Assembly (NCBI GenBank): GCA_013141115.1
Contig: JABFRP010000001.1
Span: 434,001-498,000 of the forward strand
Length of the DNA: 64,000 nucleotides
Reading direction: 5' to 3'
DNA from: Ferruginibacter sp.
Lineage (GTDB): Bacteria; Bacteroidota; Bacteroidia; Chitinophagales; Chitinophagaceae
Part shown: in pieces, positions 1 through 9,034 of the stretch
Numbering within the stretch: position 1 is the first letter of the stretch
Layout of the letters: every line of letters begins with the position of its first letter
The notes under the pieces: generated by a model
Database searches by the model: none
What the model was told of the DNA's origin: nothing
Seen by the model: the letters and a program-made list of their open reading frames with translations, nothing else
Program-made: the position numbers and the translations under genes

Positions 1-1
1 T

Positions 2-2269
2 GCCGAAACGCTTTCTACAAAAGCAGATCCATCAAGTGAAACATTGATGAATACTTTGCTAACAGATTTCAGAAGCGAAACATTGGCAGCCAATTTTGAA
101 AAATTAAGAAATGATTCTACCAATCAGCTTTTTAAAGATAGTTTAGTAAGCGGTAATTTTTCTGGCTACAATAATAAGTACGAAACAAAAATATATTCTT
201 TTGATGCCAATGAAAAGCCTTTGTTTAACATTGATTCTTCCGGATTTAATGAACTGAATACTATTTTAAATACACAAGGCCGCCCTACAAATATTGAAGA
301 CTTGTATTACTATGATGAATCTTACGATCGCTTTAGTTATATCAGCCGTAAAAATGTAATTGACACAGGCGGCAAATTACTGGGCTATGTATTTATACTG
401 GCACGTTCAAAAAAATACAAGTCGGATGCACTTTATCCCGAATTATTTTCCCGAGGTAATGATTATGCCATTGAAAATTCATCAGTATATGCCTTTGCAG
501 TGTATAATAATCTGCAATTAATAAGTAATCATAACGACTATGCTTTTGCAACAAAACTTACCAAAAGCGAAGTGCCAAAAGAAGAGTTTAAATTGATTAG
601 TAAGAATAATTTTGATGAACTGTGGTACAAGGCAGGCCCTGGCAATGTGGTGATAATTGCAAAGCAGGATAATTTTTTTATTGAAGCAATCACTTTATTC
701 TCTTATTTGTTTTGTGCTTTTTTATTGGTTACCGGCGTGTTCTGGCTCATCAATATTTTCATTCGCTCCAGGTTAAATAAAGATCAGTTAAAAACATACT
801 GGCAGCTTAGTATTCGTAATCAAATTCACGGTACGGTTATTTTCATAAGCATACTTTCGTTTGTAGTAATTGGTATTGCCACCATATTGTTTTTTATAAA
901 AAGGTACGAGAATAATAACAGGGAGCGATTGAGCCGTACCATTAAAGTAATGGAAAATGAAGTGCGTAATTCTCTATCCGAATTAGCTGTGTTTGATGAT
1001 GTGATAAAAATTTATGATGAAGGATTTAAGGAAAAACTGGAACAGACCATTATAAAAATATCTGAGATACATGCTGCGGATATTAACGTGTACGATCTTG
1101 AGGGTAACCTTAGAGTATCATCTTTGCCATTGCCATACAACAAAGGTATAGTAAGTACCAAGATGGATCCCATGGCTTACTATCATCTTAACAAACAAAA
1201 AGAAGTACAGTATTTTAAAGAAGAAAAAATTGGTACACTAAAGTTTGTAAGTAATTATGTGCCTGTAATTGATGAAACCGGAAGAGAGTATGCTTATTTA
1301 AATATTCCTTACTTCACTTCGCAAAGTAAATTAAAATTAGAGATCGCTAATTTTTTGGTTACTATCATTAATTTAAATGCATTTATATTTTTAATTGCCG
1401 GTATTGTGGCATTGTTTATTACCAATCGTATAACCCGTTCTTTTTCTTTTATCAGCAATAAAATGAAAGAGGTTAATTTAGGTAAGATGAATGAAGCAAT
1501 TGATTGGAAACGCAATGATGAAATTGGAGAACTGGTGCAGGAATATAATAAGATGGTGGGTAAATTGGATGAGAGTGCTAATGCACTGGCAAAAAGTGAA
1601 AGGGAAGGGGCATGGCGTGAAATGGCAAGGCAGGTGGCGCATGAAATAAAAAATCCGCTTACGCCCATGAAATTGAGTTTGCAGTATTTGCAAAAAGCAA
1701 TCAGCAATAATGCGGATAATGTAAGGGAGTTAACCGGAAGTGTGGCGCAAACCCTGGTTGAGCAGATCGATCACCTGAACCAGATTGCGGGAGAATTTAG
1801 TCAGTTTGCAAATATTGGAAATCCACGCAACGAAGTATTTGATCTGCATGAAGTGCTTTATGTAGTTACGCAATTATATGGTGTTAACGACAGGGTGCAT
1901 TTGGATTGTACCCCTTTACCTCACCCTGTTTTAATTAATGCCGATCGTACACATATTAACCGCCTGTTTACTAACCTTATTCAAAATGCAATACAGGCAG
2001 TACCCGAAGATAGAATTGCAATAATAGAAGTGGAAGAGGAGTTACGTGGTAATAAGATATTAGTGAAAGTAAAAGACAATGGTTTAGGCATATCGGATGA
2101 AATGCGTTCTAAAATATTCACCCCTAATTTTACTACTAAAACTTCGGGTACTGGTTTGGGCCTTGCTATGTGTAAAGGAATTGTAGAGCAGGCTAAGGGG
2201 CAAATTTGGTTTGAAACAAGTGCAGGAGAGGGGTCAACTTTTTATGTGGAGTTGCCGGTGGTGAGCTAA
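2..2269 (+). CDS. NtrY-like membrane sensor histidine kinase (5' end outside window)
   Basis: The reading frame is open to the left edge, so the true start lies outside the window. Counting from the TTG at position 44, hydrophobic spans at about residues 212-240, 263-285 and 437-460 suggest a membrane protein with sensor segments exposed between them. A HAMP linker (about 461-513) follows. The phospho-acceptor motif VAHEIKNPLT has its His near residue 533. The C-terminal HATPase domain shows NLIQNAIQAV (N box), VKDNGLGIS (G1) and GTGLGLAM (G2). The WREMARQVAHEIKNPLTPMK context is typical of NtrY-type kinases, which phosphorylate a response regulator. No regulator gene lies downstream, so any partner must be upstream or unlinked. 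The stimulus is unknown. Confidence 0.9.
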   Translation, partial: AETLSTKADPSSETLMNTLLTDFRSETLAANFEKLRNDSTNQLFKDSLVSGNFSGYNNKYETKIYSFDANEKPLFNIDSSGFNELNTILNTQGRPTNIEDLYYYDESYDRFSYISRKNVIDTGGKLLGYVFILARSKKYKSDALYPELFSRGNDYAIENSSVYAFAVYNNLQLISNHNDYAFATKLTKSEVPKEEFKLISKNNFDELWYKAGPGNVVIIAKQDNFFIEAITLFSYLFCAFLLVTGVFWLINIFIRSRLNKDQLKTYWQLSIRNQIHGTVIFISILSFVVIGIATILFFIKRYENNNRERLSRTIKVMENEVRNSLSELAVFDDVIKIYDEGFKEKLEQTIIKISEIHAADINVYDLEGNLRVSSLPLPYNKGIVSTKMDPMAYYHLNKQKEVQYFKEEKIGTLKFVSNYVPVIDETGREYAYLNIPYFTSQSKLKLEIANFLVTIINLNAFIFLIAGIVALFITNRITRSFSFISNKMKEVNLGKMNEAIDWKRNDEIGELVQEYNKMVGKLDESANALAKSEREGAWREMARQVAHEIKNPLTPMKLSLQYLQKAISNNADNVRELTGSVAQTLVEQIDHLNQIAGEFSQFANIGNPRNEVFDLHEVLYVVTQLYGVNDRVHLDCTPLPHPVLINADRTHINRLFTNLIQNAIQAVPEDRIAIIEVEEELRGNKILVKVKDNGLGISDEMRSKIFTPNFTTKTSGTGLGLAMCKGIVEQAKGQIWFETSAGEGSTFYVELPVVS

Positions 2270-2345
2270 GAAGGACCATTGATGCCGGAATGGAGTTTAT
2301 TATGAAGTAAATAGCCAACAGCCTAATTTTAATGAGCATAAAAAT

Positions 2346-2903
2346 ATGACTATGGAAAAAAGTTTAAGAATGGGTAAGCTATCGGCAATCGTCTCATTTT
2401 TAAGTGGTACAATTATTTTTGCACTTTACTTTTTAACTTCCTGGGCTGGATTGCTTTTGGTTGGCTATGTTTTTATTGCAATTACAGGGCCAACAAATAT
2501 TGTCATTTTGGTTAATCTGATTAGGAAAACAAAAAGTAATAAAAAACACCGGTTAGAATTTTACAAAACTTGTGGATTGATTTTACTTAATATTCCGGTG
2601 ATGTTGATTTACTGTTGGATTGCTACTATCTTATTTGGTACAATGCGAATAAGACTAACTAACACAACACAAACTGAATTAACGAGTATTAGAATAATTG
2701 GATGTGAACCAAAATTTGTAGAAAAATTAATGCCTGGACAAAGTAAAACCGTTTGGGTAGGTATAACTGGCGATTGTAGTATTAGAATGGTGTATTTATC
2801 TAACGGACAACAAAAAGAGGAGTTTATTGCTGGTTATGTTACAAGTGGTATGGGGCAAAAAATGCAATATAATATTGGCGGTAAAAACGAAATGCGCTTT
2901 TGA
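2346..2903 (+). CDS. Hypothetical membrane protein
   Basis: I do not recognise this 185-residue protein. Three hydrophobic spans (about residues 13-35, 37-58 and 73-97) are followed by a soluble C-terminal half of about 85 residues that is predicted beta-rich. That half has two cysteines (IGCEP, GDCSI) that could pair if it is outside the cytoplasm. ATG codons at 2346 and 2355 are both possible starts; the first follows an A/T-rich stretch. It lies 76 bases after the kinase gene and ends before a strong hairpin shared with the convergent gene pair. Confidence 0.6.
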   Translation: MTMEKSLRMGKLSAIVSFLSGTIIFALYFLTSWAGLLLVGYVFIAITGPTNIVILVNLIRKTKSNKKHRLEFYKTCGLILLNIPVMLIYCWIATILFGTMRIRLTNTTQTELTSIRIIGCEPKFVEKLMPGQSKTVWVGITGDCSIRMVYLSNGQQKEEFIAGYVTSGMGQKMQYNIGGKNEMRF

Positions 2904-2952
2904 TTAATAAAATTGATACTTAGGCTTGGGGTAATTAATTTGCGATCAATGC

Positions 2953-3000
2953 ATGACCCTGAATCATTTACCACTTGGTAAATGATTCAGGGTCATTTGG
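2953..3000. terminator. Bidirectional hairpin terminator
   Basis: A perfect inverted repeat has 20-base arms at 2953-2972 and 2977-2996 with a 4-base loop (ACTT). It sits between two convergent genes that end at 2903 and 3013. The T-tracts beside it are short, so termination would depend mainly on the very stable stem. Confidence 0.75.
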
Positions 3001-3012
3001 TTAGCACCAATA

Positions 3013-3315
3013 CTATCCAAAAGTTTTCAGGCATAATACAAAGAATCCGTATACACAGGTTAATGCAAAAATACCTTTGGCGGTTTTGTCTTTATTGCTA
3101 TTAATGTAAATGGTAAATAAAACAGCATTTATCAATAGAGAAAGGCTTAGTGCAACGGAAAGAGTTCCGTGTCCCTGCTCTTTGTACATATACTCAAAAG
3201 TGCTTGCAAACGAAAATGAATTAAACTTTTGATATTTGAAAATAAGTATGCCAATTAGTGGCCCAACAAATCCTAAAATAGTTCCAAAAATAAAATTGTC
3301 TTTCTTGAATATCAT
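3013..3315 (-). CDS. Small hypothetical membrane protein
   Basis: This 100-residue protein has three predicted membrane spans (about residues 7-25, 52-70 and 81-97) and no family I recognise. Its ATG overlaps the stop codon of surE (ATGA, 3312-3315), so the two genes are probably translationally coupled. No function can be assigned from sequence alone. Confidence 0.6.
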   Translation of the reverse strand: MIFKKDNFIFGTILGFVGPLIGILIFKYQKFNSFSFASTFEYMYKEQGHGTLSVALSLSLLINAVLFTIYINSNKDKTAKGIFALTCVYGFFVLCLKTFG

Positions 3316-4097
3316 TTGAATAGTTTCTTTTTTTCTAATTGTTTTTTTAAAGTATAGTTGGTAAGGTCAAATTGTACAGGTACTACGCTTACATAATTGT
3401 TGGCAAGAGCCCACACATCAGTGTCCTTGCTTTTATCAAAATTTACAAATTTTCCGGTAAGCCAGTAGTATTTTTTGCCTTGCGGATCTTTACGTTCATC
3501 AAAATCCTCTTCGTATTTGGCATAAGCCTGAGAACAAACTTTTATGCCCTTAATTAAGTCTTTTGCTGTTGCAGGTATGTTTACATTCAGCAAAAGATGT
3601 TTGTCCATTTTTTGTTTAAGTAAAGTGCTTACAATTTTATGTACATAAAAACGGGCAGCAGTAAAATCGGCTTCGATATTGTAATCCAATAAAGAAAACC
3701 CAATACTGGGAATACTTTCAATACTGGCTTCCATAGCCGCACTCATAGTGCCACTGTAAATTACATTAATGCTGTGGTTGGCGCCATGATTAATGCCGCT
3801 TAAACAAATGTCGGGTTTGCGGTGCAATACTTTGTCTACTGCAAGCTTTACACAATCTACGGGTGTGCCGCTGGTTTGCCAGGCTTCCACACCGTCAAAA
3901 ATATCTACTTTATTCATCCGCAACGGCTGACCAATAGTTATGGCATGGCCCATACCACTCTGTGGTTTATCGGGTGCCACCACTACTACTTTGCCTAATG
4001 TTCTTACAGCTTCCACCAAATTTTTTATACCGGGTGCAGTAATGCCATCATCATTGGTAATGAGTATAACGGGTTGTTGTTTTTTCTTTACTGCCAT
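3312..4097 (-). CDS. surE: 5'/3'-nucleotidase SurE
   Basis: SurE is a metal-dependent phosphatase that removes phosphate from nucleoside 5'- or 3'-monophosphates and is linked to stationary-phase survival. The 261-residue length fits the family. The N-terminal motif ILITNDDGITAPGI (Asp16-Asp17) supplies the metal ligands. APDKPQSGMGHAIT and CLSGINHGANHS are further active-site segments, and SGTMSAAMEA is a conserved SurE signature. It is cytosolic, with no signal peptide. It overlaps a downstream small membrane protein gene by 4 bases. Confidence 0.95.
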   Translation of the reverse strand: MAVKKKQQPVILITNDDGITAPGIKNLVEAVRTLGKVVVVAPDKPQSGMGHAITIGQPLRMNKVDIFDGVEAWQTSGTPVDCVKLAVDKVLHRKPDICLSGINHGANHSINVIYSGTMSAAMEASIESIPSIGFSLLDYNIEADFTAARFYVHKIVSTLLKQKMDKHLLLNVNIPATAKDLIKGIKVCSQAYAKYEEDFDERKDPQGKKYYWLTGKFVNFDKSKDTDVWALANNYVSVVPVQFDLTNYTLKKQLEKKKLFK

Positions 4098-4180
4098 TAG
4101 TTAATGTTAAATGTTAAAATATAGAATGGCAAATGCTTTTGCAAAATGAAATTTGTTAAAAATATTCACCCTTTATATTT

Positions 4181-4642
4181 CTAAAATTGAGGAAACCACT
4201 GCCTGCCAATACCAGCTCTAAATGGCCAGGGTATCATAGCAAGAATTAAGACTAAAGCAATGCCAAAATATATCAAACTGCGTTTATGTTTTTGAGTATC
4301 AATATCACTTCTTTTAACCATGCTGCGGCCAATATGTACCAGTAACCATGCAATTATCATCATTAATGCATGTTCTACAGCAAAAAAGCGATCATATGGG
4401 TTTTTCATTACTACCCCCATACCTGCTTTTATTTTATCAAACCAAGCCCCGTTGAAATATAAAATTAGGCCAAGCAGCAATTGAATGTCGCAGCTTATCA
4501 TGAAGAATAAACCTGTTTTGTTATCGGAACCAGTATAGTTTCTTTTGCTAAAAACCCCGGTAAGGGCATTTATTAAAGCCCATACACCAAATAATAAAAC
4601 AGCCCAGCGCAAAATGTTATGTATTATTAAAAAATAGTTCAT
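4181..4642 (-). CDS. Conserved four-helix membrane protein (cytochrome b-like annotation in relatives)
   Basis: The protein read from the ATG at 4642 has 153 residues (MNYFLIIHNILRW...). The frame stays open for 30 more residues upstream to 4732, but the later start is preferred because it begins with a typical first membrane helix and follows an AT-rich leader. Four hydrophobic segments are visible. Several histidines lie in or near them (HNILRW, EHALMM, VHIGRS), which is why similar Bacteroidota proteins are often labelled cytochrome B. Heme binding is not proven here. No operon partner is evident: surE lies 84 bases downstream on the same strand. Confidence 0.65.
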   Translation of the reverse strand: MNYFLIIHNILRWAVLLFGVWALINALTGVFSKRNYTGSDNKTGLFFMISCDIQLLLGLILYFNGAWFDKIKAGMGVVMKNPYDRFFAVEHALMMIIAWLLVHIGRSMVKRSDIDTQKHKRSLIYFGIALVLILAMIPWPFRAGIGRQWFPQF

Positions 4643-4809
4643 AAAAATTATTTGACACAAAAATAAGGTAACTGTTGCTAAACCTATTTTGATTTTTGTG
4701 TTAGTATTTGGAAATTTAAAGCATTCTGGCATTGTTAGCAGGCATTTGGCAGAAGGTATGTTGCCTTAAAAAACTTCCCTTTAACGTACCATATTCAATA
4801 ATTTGTCCT

Positions 4810-4817
4810 TATCTTTG
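4810..4817 (+). promoter_or_regulatory. Putative -7 element for rpmI-rplT
   Basis: TATCTTTG matches the Bacteroidota -7 consensus TAnnTTTG and lies about 110 bases before the rpmI ATG. I could not find a clear -33 TTG at the right spacing. The leader between this box and rpmI could hold regulatory structure, including an A/T-rich hairpin near 4825-4846. Confidence 0.45.
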
Positions 4818-4926
4818 CCGCCCGAAAAAGAAAAGTTCTCTTTTTTAAACATTTCCCACAAGGTTCAAAAAGTTTCTCATAAGTATGGGAACACCAGCAG
4901 GGAGTAACTCAAAAACAAGTTATATA

Positions 4927-5124
4927 ATGCCAAAGGTTAAAACCAACAGCAGCGCAAAAAAGCGCTTTAAAGTTACCGGTACCGGTAAAATCATGTTCCA
5001 AAAAGCTTTCAAACGTCACATTCTTACAAAAAAATCTACCAAGCGCAAACGTAATATGCGTAAAGATGGTATGGTTAGCGATGCTAATATGCACTTTGTA
5101 AAAAGACTATTGGGTTTAAAATAA
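4927..5124 (+). CDS. rpmI: 50S ribosomal protein L35
   Basis: This is a 65-residue basic protein beginning [20 protein letters not shown], the classic L35 start, and it is part of the large ribosomal subunit. The frame extends upstream to an ATG at 4885, but those 14 residues do not belong to the family, so 4927 is chosen. rplT follows after 58 bases, the conserved bacterial order. The usual upstream infC is not present here. Confidence 0.97.
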   Translation: MPKVKTNSSAKKRFKVTGTGKIMFQKAFKRHILTKKSTKRKRNMRKDGMVSDANMHFVKRLLGLK

Positions 5125-5182
5125 GCCCCATCTCTTAATGAGATAAAAAATTATCAACTTTTAAAATTAAACTAATTAGAAT

Positions 5183-5527
5183 ATGCCACGTTCAAAAAAT
5201 GCAGTAGCCAGCAGGGCCCGCCGCAAAAGAATATTAAAAGCTGCCAAGGGTTTTTATGGTAAGCGCAAAAATGTATACACCGTTGCCAAAAACGTTTTAG
5301 AAAAAGGACAAACCTACGCTTATGTAGGCCGTAAACTTAAGAAAAGAGAATACCGTGGTTTATGGATTGCACGTATTAATGCAGCAGTAAGAGCAGAAGG
5401 AATTACTTACAGCGAATTCATCCATAAATTGGCTACCAAAAATATTGATTTGAACCGTAAAGTTTTAGCTGATCTGGCTATGAACGAACCGGAAACATTT
5501 AAAAAATTAGTTGACTCAGTAAAATAA
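5183..5527 (+). CDS. rplT: 50S ribosomal protein L20
   Basis: L20 binds 23S rRNA early in assembly of the 50S subunit and often autoregulates its operon. The 114-residue length and the segments [19 protein letters not shown] and [20 protein letters not shown] are diagnostic. It is co-transcribed with rpmI and followed by a strong terminator. Confidence 0.97.
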   Translation: MPRSKNAVASRARRKRILKAAKGFYGKRKNVYTVAKNVLEKGQTYAYVGRKLKKREYRGLWIARINAAVRAEGITYSEFIHKLATKNIDLNRKVLADLAMNEPETFKKLVDSVK

Positions 5528-5548
5528 TACTGAAACAATAGTTTTCTG

Positions 5549-5581
5549 AAACCGTCCCCAACTTATTGGGGACGGTTTTTT
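5549..5581 (+). terminator. Rho-independent terminator after rplT
   Basis: Perfect 12-base arms (AAACCGTCCCCA at 5549-5560 and its complement at 5567-5578) surround a 6-base loop and run into a T-tract. Confidence 0.92.
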
Positions 5582-5605
5582 ATGCTAAAATATTTTTCAA
5601 TCAAT

Positions 5606-5613
5606 TACATTTG
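5606..5613 (+). promoter_or_regulatory. Putative -7 element for the arginine decarboxylase gene
   Basis: TACATTTG fits TAnnTTTG and lies 39 bases before the ATG at 5652, directly after the rplT terminator. No good -33 box is visible. Confidence 0.4.
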
Positions 5614-5651
5614 TAAAAAATTTGCTAATCACAATTAAGCAGTAACAGTAA

Positions 5652-7046
5652 ATGGATAATACTTATAACGACCTTGTACATCAAACATTCAACTTTCCAC
5701 AGGAAGATTTTAAACTTAAGAACGAGTATTTACAATACAACGATCTTGATATAAAGGCCCTGATTGATAAATATGGCACGCCCTTAAAACTGACTTATCT
5801 GCCAAAGATTGGCAAACAGATCAATAAGGCAAAAACCATGTTTGCCAATGCGTTTAAAAAACATAAGTACGAAGGCAAATACAATTATTGTTATTGTACA
5901 AAAAGCTCACACTTTTCTTTTATTGTGGAGGAAGCGTTGAAAAATGAGATCCATTTGGAAACTTCTTATGCTTATGATATTGATATCATAAAAAAACTGT
6001 ACGCTAAAAAGAAGATTAATAAGGATACTTTTATTATTTGCAATGGCTTTAAACAAAAACCTTACACCACCCGAATTGCAGGGCTGCTTAATAGCGGATT
6101 TAAAAATGTAATTCCGGTTTTGGATAATGTAGAAGAATTGAGAGCTTACATTAAATCTGTAAAAGTGCCTTTTAATTTAGGTATCAGAGTGGCTGCAGAC
6201 GAAGAGCCTAACTTTCCTTTTTACACTTCTCGCCTGGGCATAAGGGCAAAAGATATTTTAGAATTCTATGTAGATAAAATTGAAGGTAATGAACACCGGT
6301 TTCAATTAAAAATGCTGCACATTTTTTTAAATAAGGGTATTAAAGATGATATTTATTACTGGAGTGAATTGAACAAGGTCATCAACCTGTATTGCCAGTT
6401 AAAAAAGATTTGTCCTGAACTGGATTCTATAAATATAGGCGGCGGTTTTCCTATTAAACATTCGTTGGGGTTTGAGTACGATTACCAGTTTATGATAAAT
6501 GAAATTGTACGTAACATTAAAGTGGCCTGTAAAAAAAGTAAAGTGCCTATGCCTAACATTTTTACAGAGTTTGGTAGTTATACGGTGGGAGAGAGTATGG
6601 CACATATCTACAGTGTAATTGGCCAAAAAAATCAGAATGATAAAGAAACCTGGTACATGATAGATTCTTCTTTTATTACTACACTACCAGATACATGGGG
6701 TATTGGAGAAAAGTTTTTAATGTTACCAATTAATAAGTGGGATAATGAATATCACCGTGTGGTACTGGGTGGTATTACCTGCGATAGTCATGATTACTAC
6801 GACAGCGAAGAACATATTAATGAAGTGTTTTTGCCAAAGGTTGGTGATGGCGAACCTTTGTATGTAGGATTTTTTCATACCGGAGCTTATCAGGATCAAA
6901 TAAGCGGATATGGCGGTATTAAGCATTGCCTTATTCCTTCTCCCAAACATATTATTGTAGGGCATGATAAAAATGGTAAACTGATAGATTGGGTTTATGC
7001 AAAGGAGCAAACGGCGCAAAGCATGTTAAAGATACTGGGCTATTAA
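5652..7046 (+). CDS. speA: Arginine decarboxylase, PLP fold III
   Basis: It should convert arginine to agmatine and CO2, the first step of polyamine synthesis in many Bacteroidota. The 464-residue sequence is alanine-racemase/ornithine-decarboxylase-like. It has a PLP-binding lysine candidate at Lys84 in YCYCTKSSHFSF, then the barrel segment SRLGIR. The phosphate-binding loop is SINIGGGFPIKHS, and the C-terminal substrate region contains GGITCDSHDYYD and GFFHTGAYQDQISGYGG. The pattern matches the short decarboxylase type I know from flavobacteria rather than the roughly 630-residue E. coli SpeA. A related diamine or carboxynorspermidine decarboxylase is less likely. It is monocistronic, between an upstream terminator and a downstream hairpin. 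Confidence 0.85.
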   Translation: MDNTYNDLVHQTFNFPQEDFKLKNEYLQYNDLDIKALIDKYGTPLKLTYLPKIGKQINKAKTMFANAFKKHKYEGKYNYCYCTKSSHFSFIVEEALKNEIHLETSYAYDIDIIKKLYAKKKINKDTFIICNGFKQKPYTTRIAGLLNSGFKNVIPVLDNVEELRAYIKSVKVPFNLGIRVAADEEPNFPFYTSRLGIRAKDILEFYVDKIEGNEHRFQLKMLHIFLNKGIKDDIYYWSELNKVINLYCQLKKICPELDSINIGGGFPIKHSLGFEYDYQFMINEIVRNIKVACKKSKVPMPNIFTEFGSYTVGESMAHIYSVIGQKNQNDKETWYMIDSSFITTLPDTWGIGEKFLMLPINKWDNEYHRVVLGGITCDSHDYYDSEEHINEVFLPKVGDGEPLYVGFFHTGAYQDQISGYGGIKHCLIPSPKHIIVGHDKNGKLIDWVYAKEQTAQSMLKILGY

Positions 7047-7054
7047 AAAAAATA

Positions 7055-7085
7055 AGCCCACAAGACTATTTCCTGCAGGTGGGCT
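7055..7085 (-). terminator. Hairpin between convergent genes
   Basis: Arms AGCCCAC (7055-7061) and GTGGGCT (7079-7085) flank a 17-base loop. The minus strand then reads a run of eight Ts at 7045-7052 after TTA, so it probably ends the minus-strand lipoprotein transcript. It may also serve the decarboxylase gene. Confidence 0.6.
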
Positions 7086-7150
7086 ATTTTAAGGAAGTGG
7101 TTTTTTTGCCACTTACATGTTTAACGTTGGGTTGATGAAATTATTATGTG

Positions 7151-7534
7151 CTATTGATTTACATAATCATCATCCTCGGTTTTATTTGCGCTTTTTTTGT
7201 TTTGCTTCCTGGTATTCTTTTTAGCTGTTTTTTTGTCGGGCTTTGCGCCAGATTCATACTTGGCATCTAAATAATATTTGCCATCGCAAAATTTCCAGTA
7301 GCGGTAACCGTATTCATTATCGTAATACATTTCTCCTTCTTTATTGCTTTTGGCAACATCGTCTGTAATATTAATTACCGGCGGTGGAGTGTAAACATTA
7401 TCCGCAGAGCTGGCATTCTCGTATTTATCTTCATTATTTGCGGTGTTATCAGGAAAATTTTTTTTACTGCATCCTGCAAAAATTACCAAGGCAATTAGTA
7501 AGCTTAACCATTGGTGTAATTTGTATTTATTCAT
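7151..7534 (-). CDS. Hypothetical lipoprotein
   Basis: This 127-residue protein has a lipoprotein signal peptide ending in the lipobox LVIFAGCSKK, so it should be lipidated at Cys22. A central YWKFCDGKYYLDAKYE segment is followed by a lysine-rich tail (KKTAKKNTRKQNKKSANK). The tail is low-complexity and could bind nucleic acid or acidic cell-wall polymers. I do not recognise the family. It is convergent with the arginine decarboxylase gene. Confidence 0.65.
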   Translation of the reverse strand: MNKYKLHQWLSLLIALVIFAGCSKKNFPDNTANNEDKYENASSADNVYTPPPVINITDDVAKSNKEGEMYYDNEYGYRYWKFCDGKYYLDAKYESGAKPDKKTAKKNTRKQNKKSANKTEDDDYVNQ

Positions 7535-7596
7535 GATAGTTGGGTTCTATATTTACATAGCAATTATTTTACCAAAAAATTATTAAATGAAATTTT

Positions 7597-8049
7597 ATGA
7601 AACAGTTTTTAGTTTTTTTAACTTTTATAACACTTTCGGTTACAGTAAAAGCACAAACAGCAGAAGATTCTGTAAAAGCGGCTGTAAATAAATTGTTTGA
7701 TGGTATGAAAAACAGCGATGCTGTACTATTAACATCGGCATTTGCGGATAGTGCCATATTGCAAACTATCAGCAGAAATAAGGAAGGCAAATTAATTATT
7801 CAAAACGAATCGGTTAATGCATTTGCTGATTTTATAAGCAAACAACCTAAAGCTGCCGCAGATGAACGTATTACTTTTGATGTTATAAAAATTGACGGGC
7901 CTTTGGCCATTGTATGGACTCCTTATAAATTTTATTTCAATGGTGTTTTCAGCCATTGCGGAGTAAATTCTTTTCAGTTGGTAAAGATTAATGGAGAGTG
8001 GAAAATACAATACCTGATTGATACCAGGAGGAAGAAAGGTTGTGAATAG
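7597..8049 (+). CDS. Exported NTF2/SnoaL-like protein
   Basis: The 150-residue protein has a Sec signal peptide (cleavage likely after VTVKA). It then shows an NTF2-like pattern: a first helix with AVNKLFDGMKNSDAVLLTSAFADSA, and late strands IVWTPYKFYFNGVFSHCGVNSF and INGEWKIQYLID. This cone fold is used for catalysis or small-ligand binding, and nothing here defines the substrate. It is probably periplasmic. Confidence 0.75.
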   Translation: MKQFLVFLTFITLSVTVKAQTAEDSVKAAVNKLFDGMKNSDAVLLTSAFADSAILQTISRNKEGKLIIQNESVNAFADFISKQPKAAADERITFDVIKIDGPLAIVWTPYKFYFNGVFSHCGVNSFQLVKINGEWKIQYLIDTRRKKGCE

Positions 8050-8359
8050 CGGATGAAAGCGGCAAGGCAGACTTGTATTTTATTGGGGCAGATATAGTTC
8101 CATAAAACTATACTCCGATTGCCTTTCTTGTACAGCAGGCAAAGGCATAGCTAATGTTTTTATTTTATTCTAAAATTTGTAGGTTTAAGTGTAAAATAGT
8201 TGCAAAATCTGTTATATAGTTGAGAAATATTTAACAATTATAGCAAAGTCTTATACTGTCAATTTTTGGCATTCCAAAAGCGGTTTTTTGTAAGATTTTA
8301 AAGCGGTTTTTATGCAATATTAGTTTCCTGAAAACGTTTAGTAGGCAAATCCTAATAAA
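8050..8359. other. Intergenic region
   Basis: A 310-base AT-rich gap lies between two plus-strand genes. I see no convincing ORF, hairpin or RNA gene in it. A promoter for the downstream lipoprotein gene is presumably present, but no clean TTTG/TAnnTTTG pair stands out. Confidence 0.4.
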
Positions 8360-8971
8360 ATGAAAACTTTTTACCCTTCCGGTAAGGCTATTGCCTGCTT
8401 GCTTATTGTATTAAACTCTTGTGTATCAAGCCAAAACTCAGTTGAACAACCTAAAATTACTATTGATACACCAAAAGAAGAGGTTTCCTGTTTTGTTCAA
8501 ATGAATGACGGCACTATAAAAAATTACGCTACCATAAAGCTGGTAACAGGTGTTTTTAAAACACCACACCTTTTGGCTGATGGAAATGTGATTATTAATG
8601 CTGCCGACATTAAAGCATATCAGGATATGCAACATTATGCAGTTGCTCAAAAGGAATTTACTACAGCTAAACCAAGCCGTGTGGCCGTAGAAGCTTTACC
8701 CGGCTTTGCAGTAAGGGTGGCTAAAGGAAAAATAAATGTGTATTCCCTTAAATATTATAATGGGCATAATACCACAGAAAAATTCTTTTTGCAGTCGGGT
8801 GACGAAGGCAAAATTGCTGCCTACAGCCCAGAATTAATGAATGAAATGCTAAAAGATAATACAGATGCTTATGTGTTTTTTAATGAGAATACTAAGATCA
8901 CAGCATTTTCTAAAAAACTTTTAATTTCTGTGGAGATATACAATACTTCGAGATTTATCTCTAAAAACTAA
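8360..8971 (+). CDS. Hypothetical lipoprotein
   Basis: The 203-residue protein begins with a hydrophobic signal and a lipobox-like LIVLNSCVSS, suggesting lipidation at about Cys21. The rest has no motif I recognise. It looks like a mixed alpha/beta secreted domain, with segments such as NYATIKLVTGVFKTPHLLADG and DIKAYQDMQHYAV. It is followed by a terminator, so it is probably monocistronic. Confidence 0.65.
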   Translation: MKTFYPSGKAIACLLIVLNSCVSSQNSVEQPKITIDTPKEEVSCFVQMNDGTIKNYATIKLVTGVFKTPHLLADGNVIINAADIKAYQDMQHYAVAQKEFTTAKPSRVAVEALPGFAVRVAKGKINVYSLKYYNGHNTTEKFFLQSGDEGKIAAYSPELMNEMLKDNTDAYVFFNENTKITAFSKKLLISVEIYNTSRFISKN

Positions 8972-8976
8972 TTTTT

Positions 8977-9006
8977 AAAAGCTGGTTTTATACCGGCTTT
9001 TTCTTT
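8977..9006 (+). terminator. Rho-independent terminator
   Basis: Arms AAAAGCTGGT (8977-8986) and ACCGGCTTTT (8992-9001) pair with one G-U, around a 5-base loop, and continue into T-rich sequence. It ends the preceding lipoprotein gene. Confidence 0.85.
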
Positions 9007-9034
9007 GCTTCAAATAAATAAGTAATTTGCTGTT

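Noticed and set aside
4825..4846. Leader hairpin before rpmI as a ribosomal-protein autoregulation site
   Set aside because: The pairing is A/T-only and short, and it matches no leader structure I can verify by eye.
4885..4926. Upstream in-frame extension of rpmI
   Set aside because: The 14 added residues do not belong to L35, and the family starts exactly at MPKVKT (4927).
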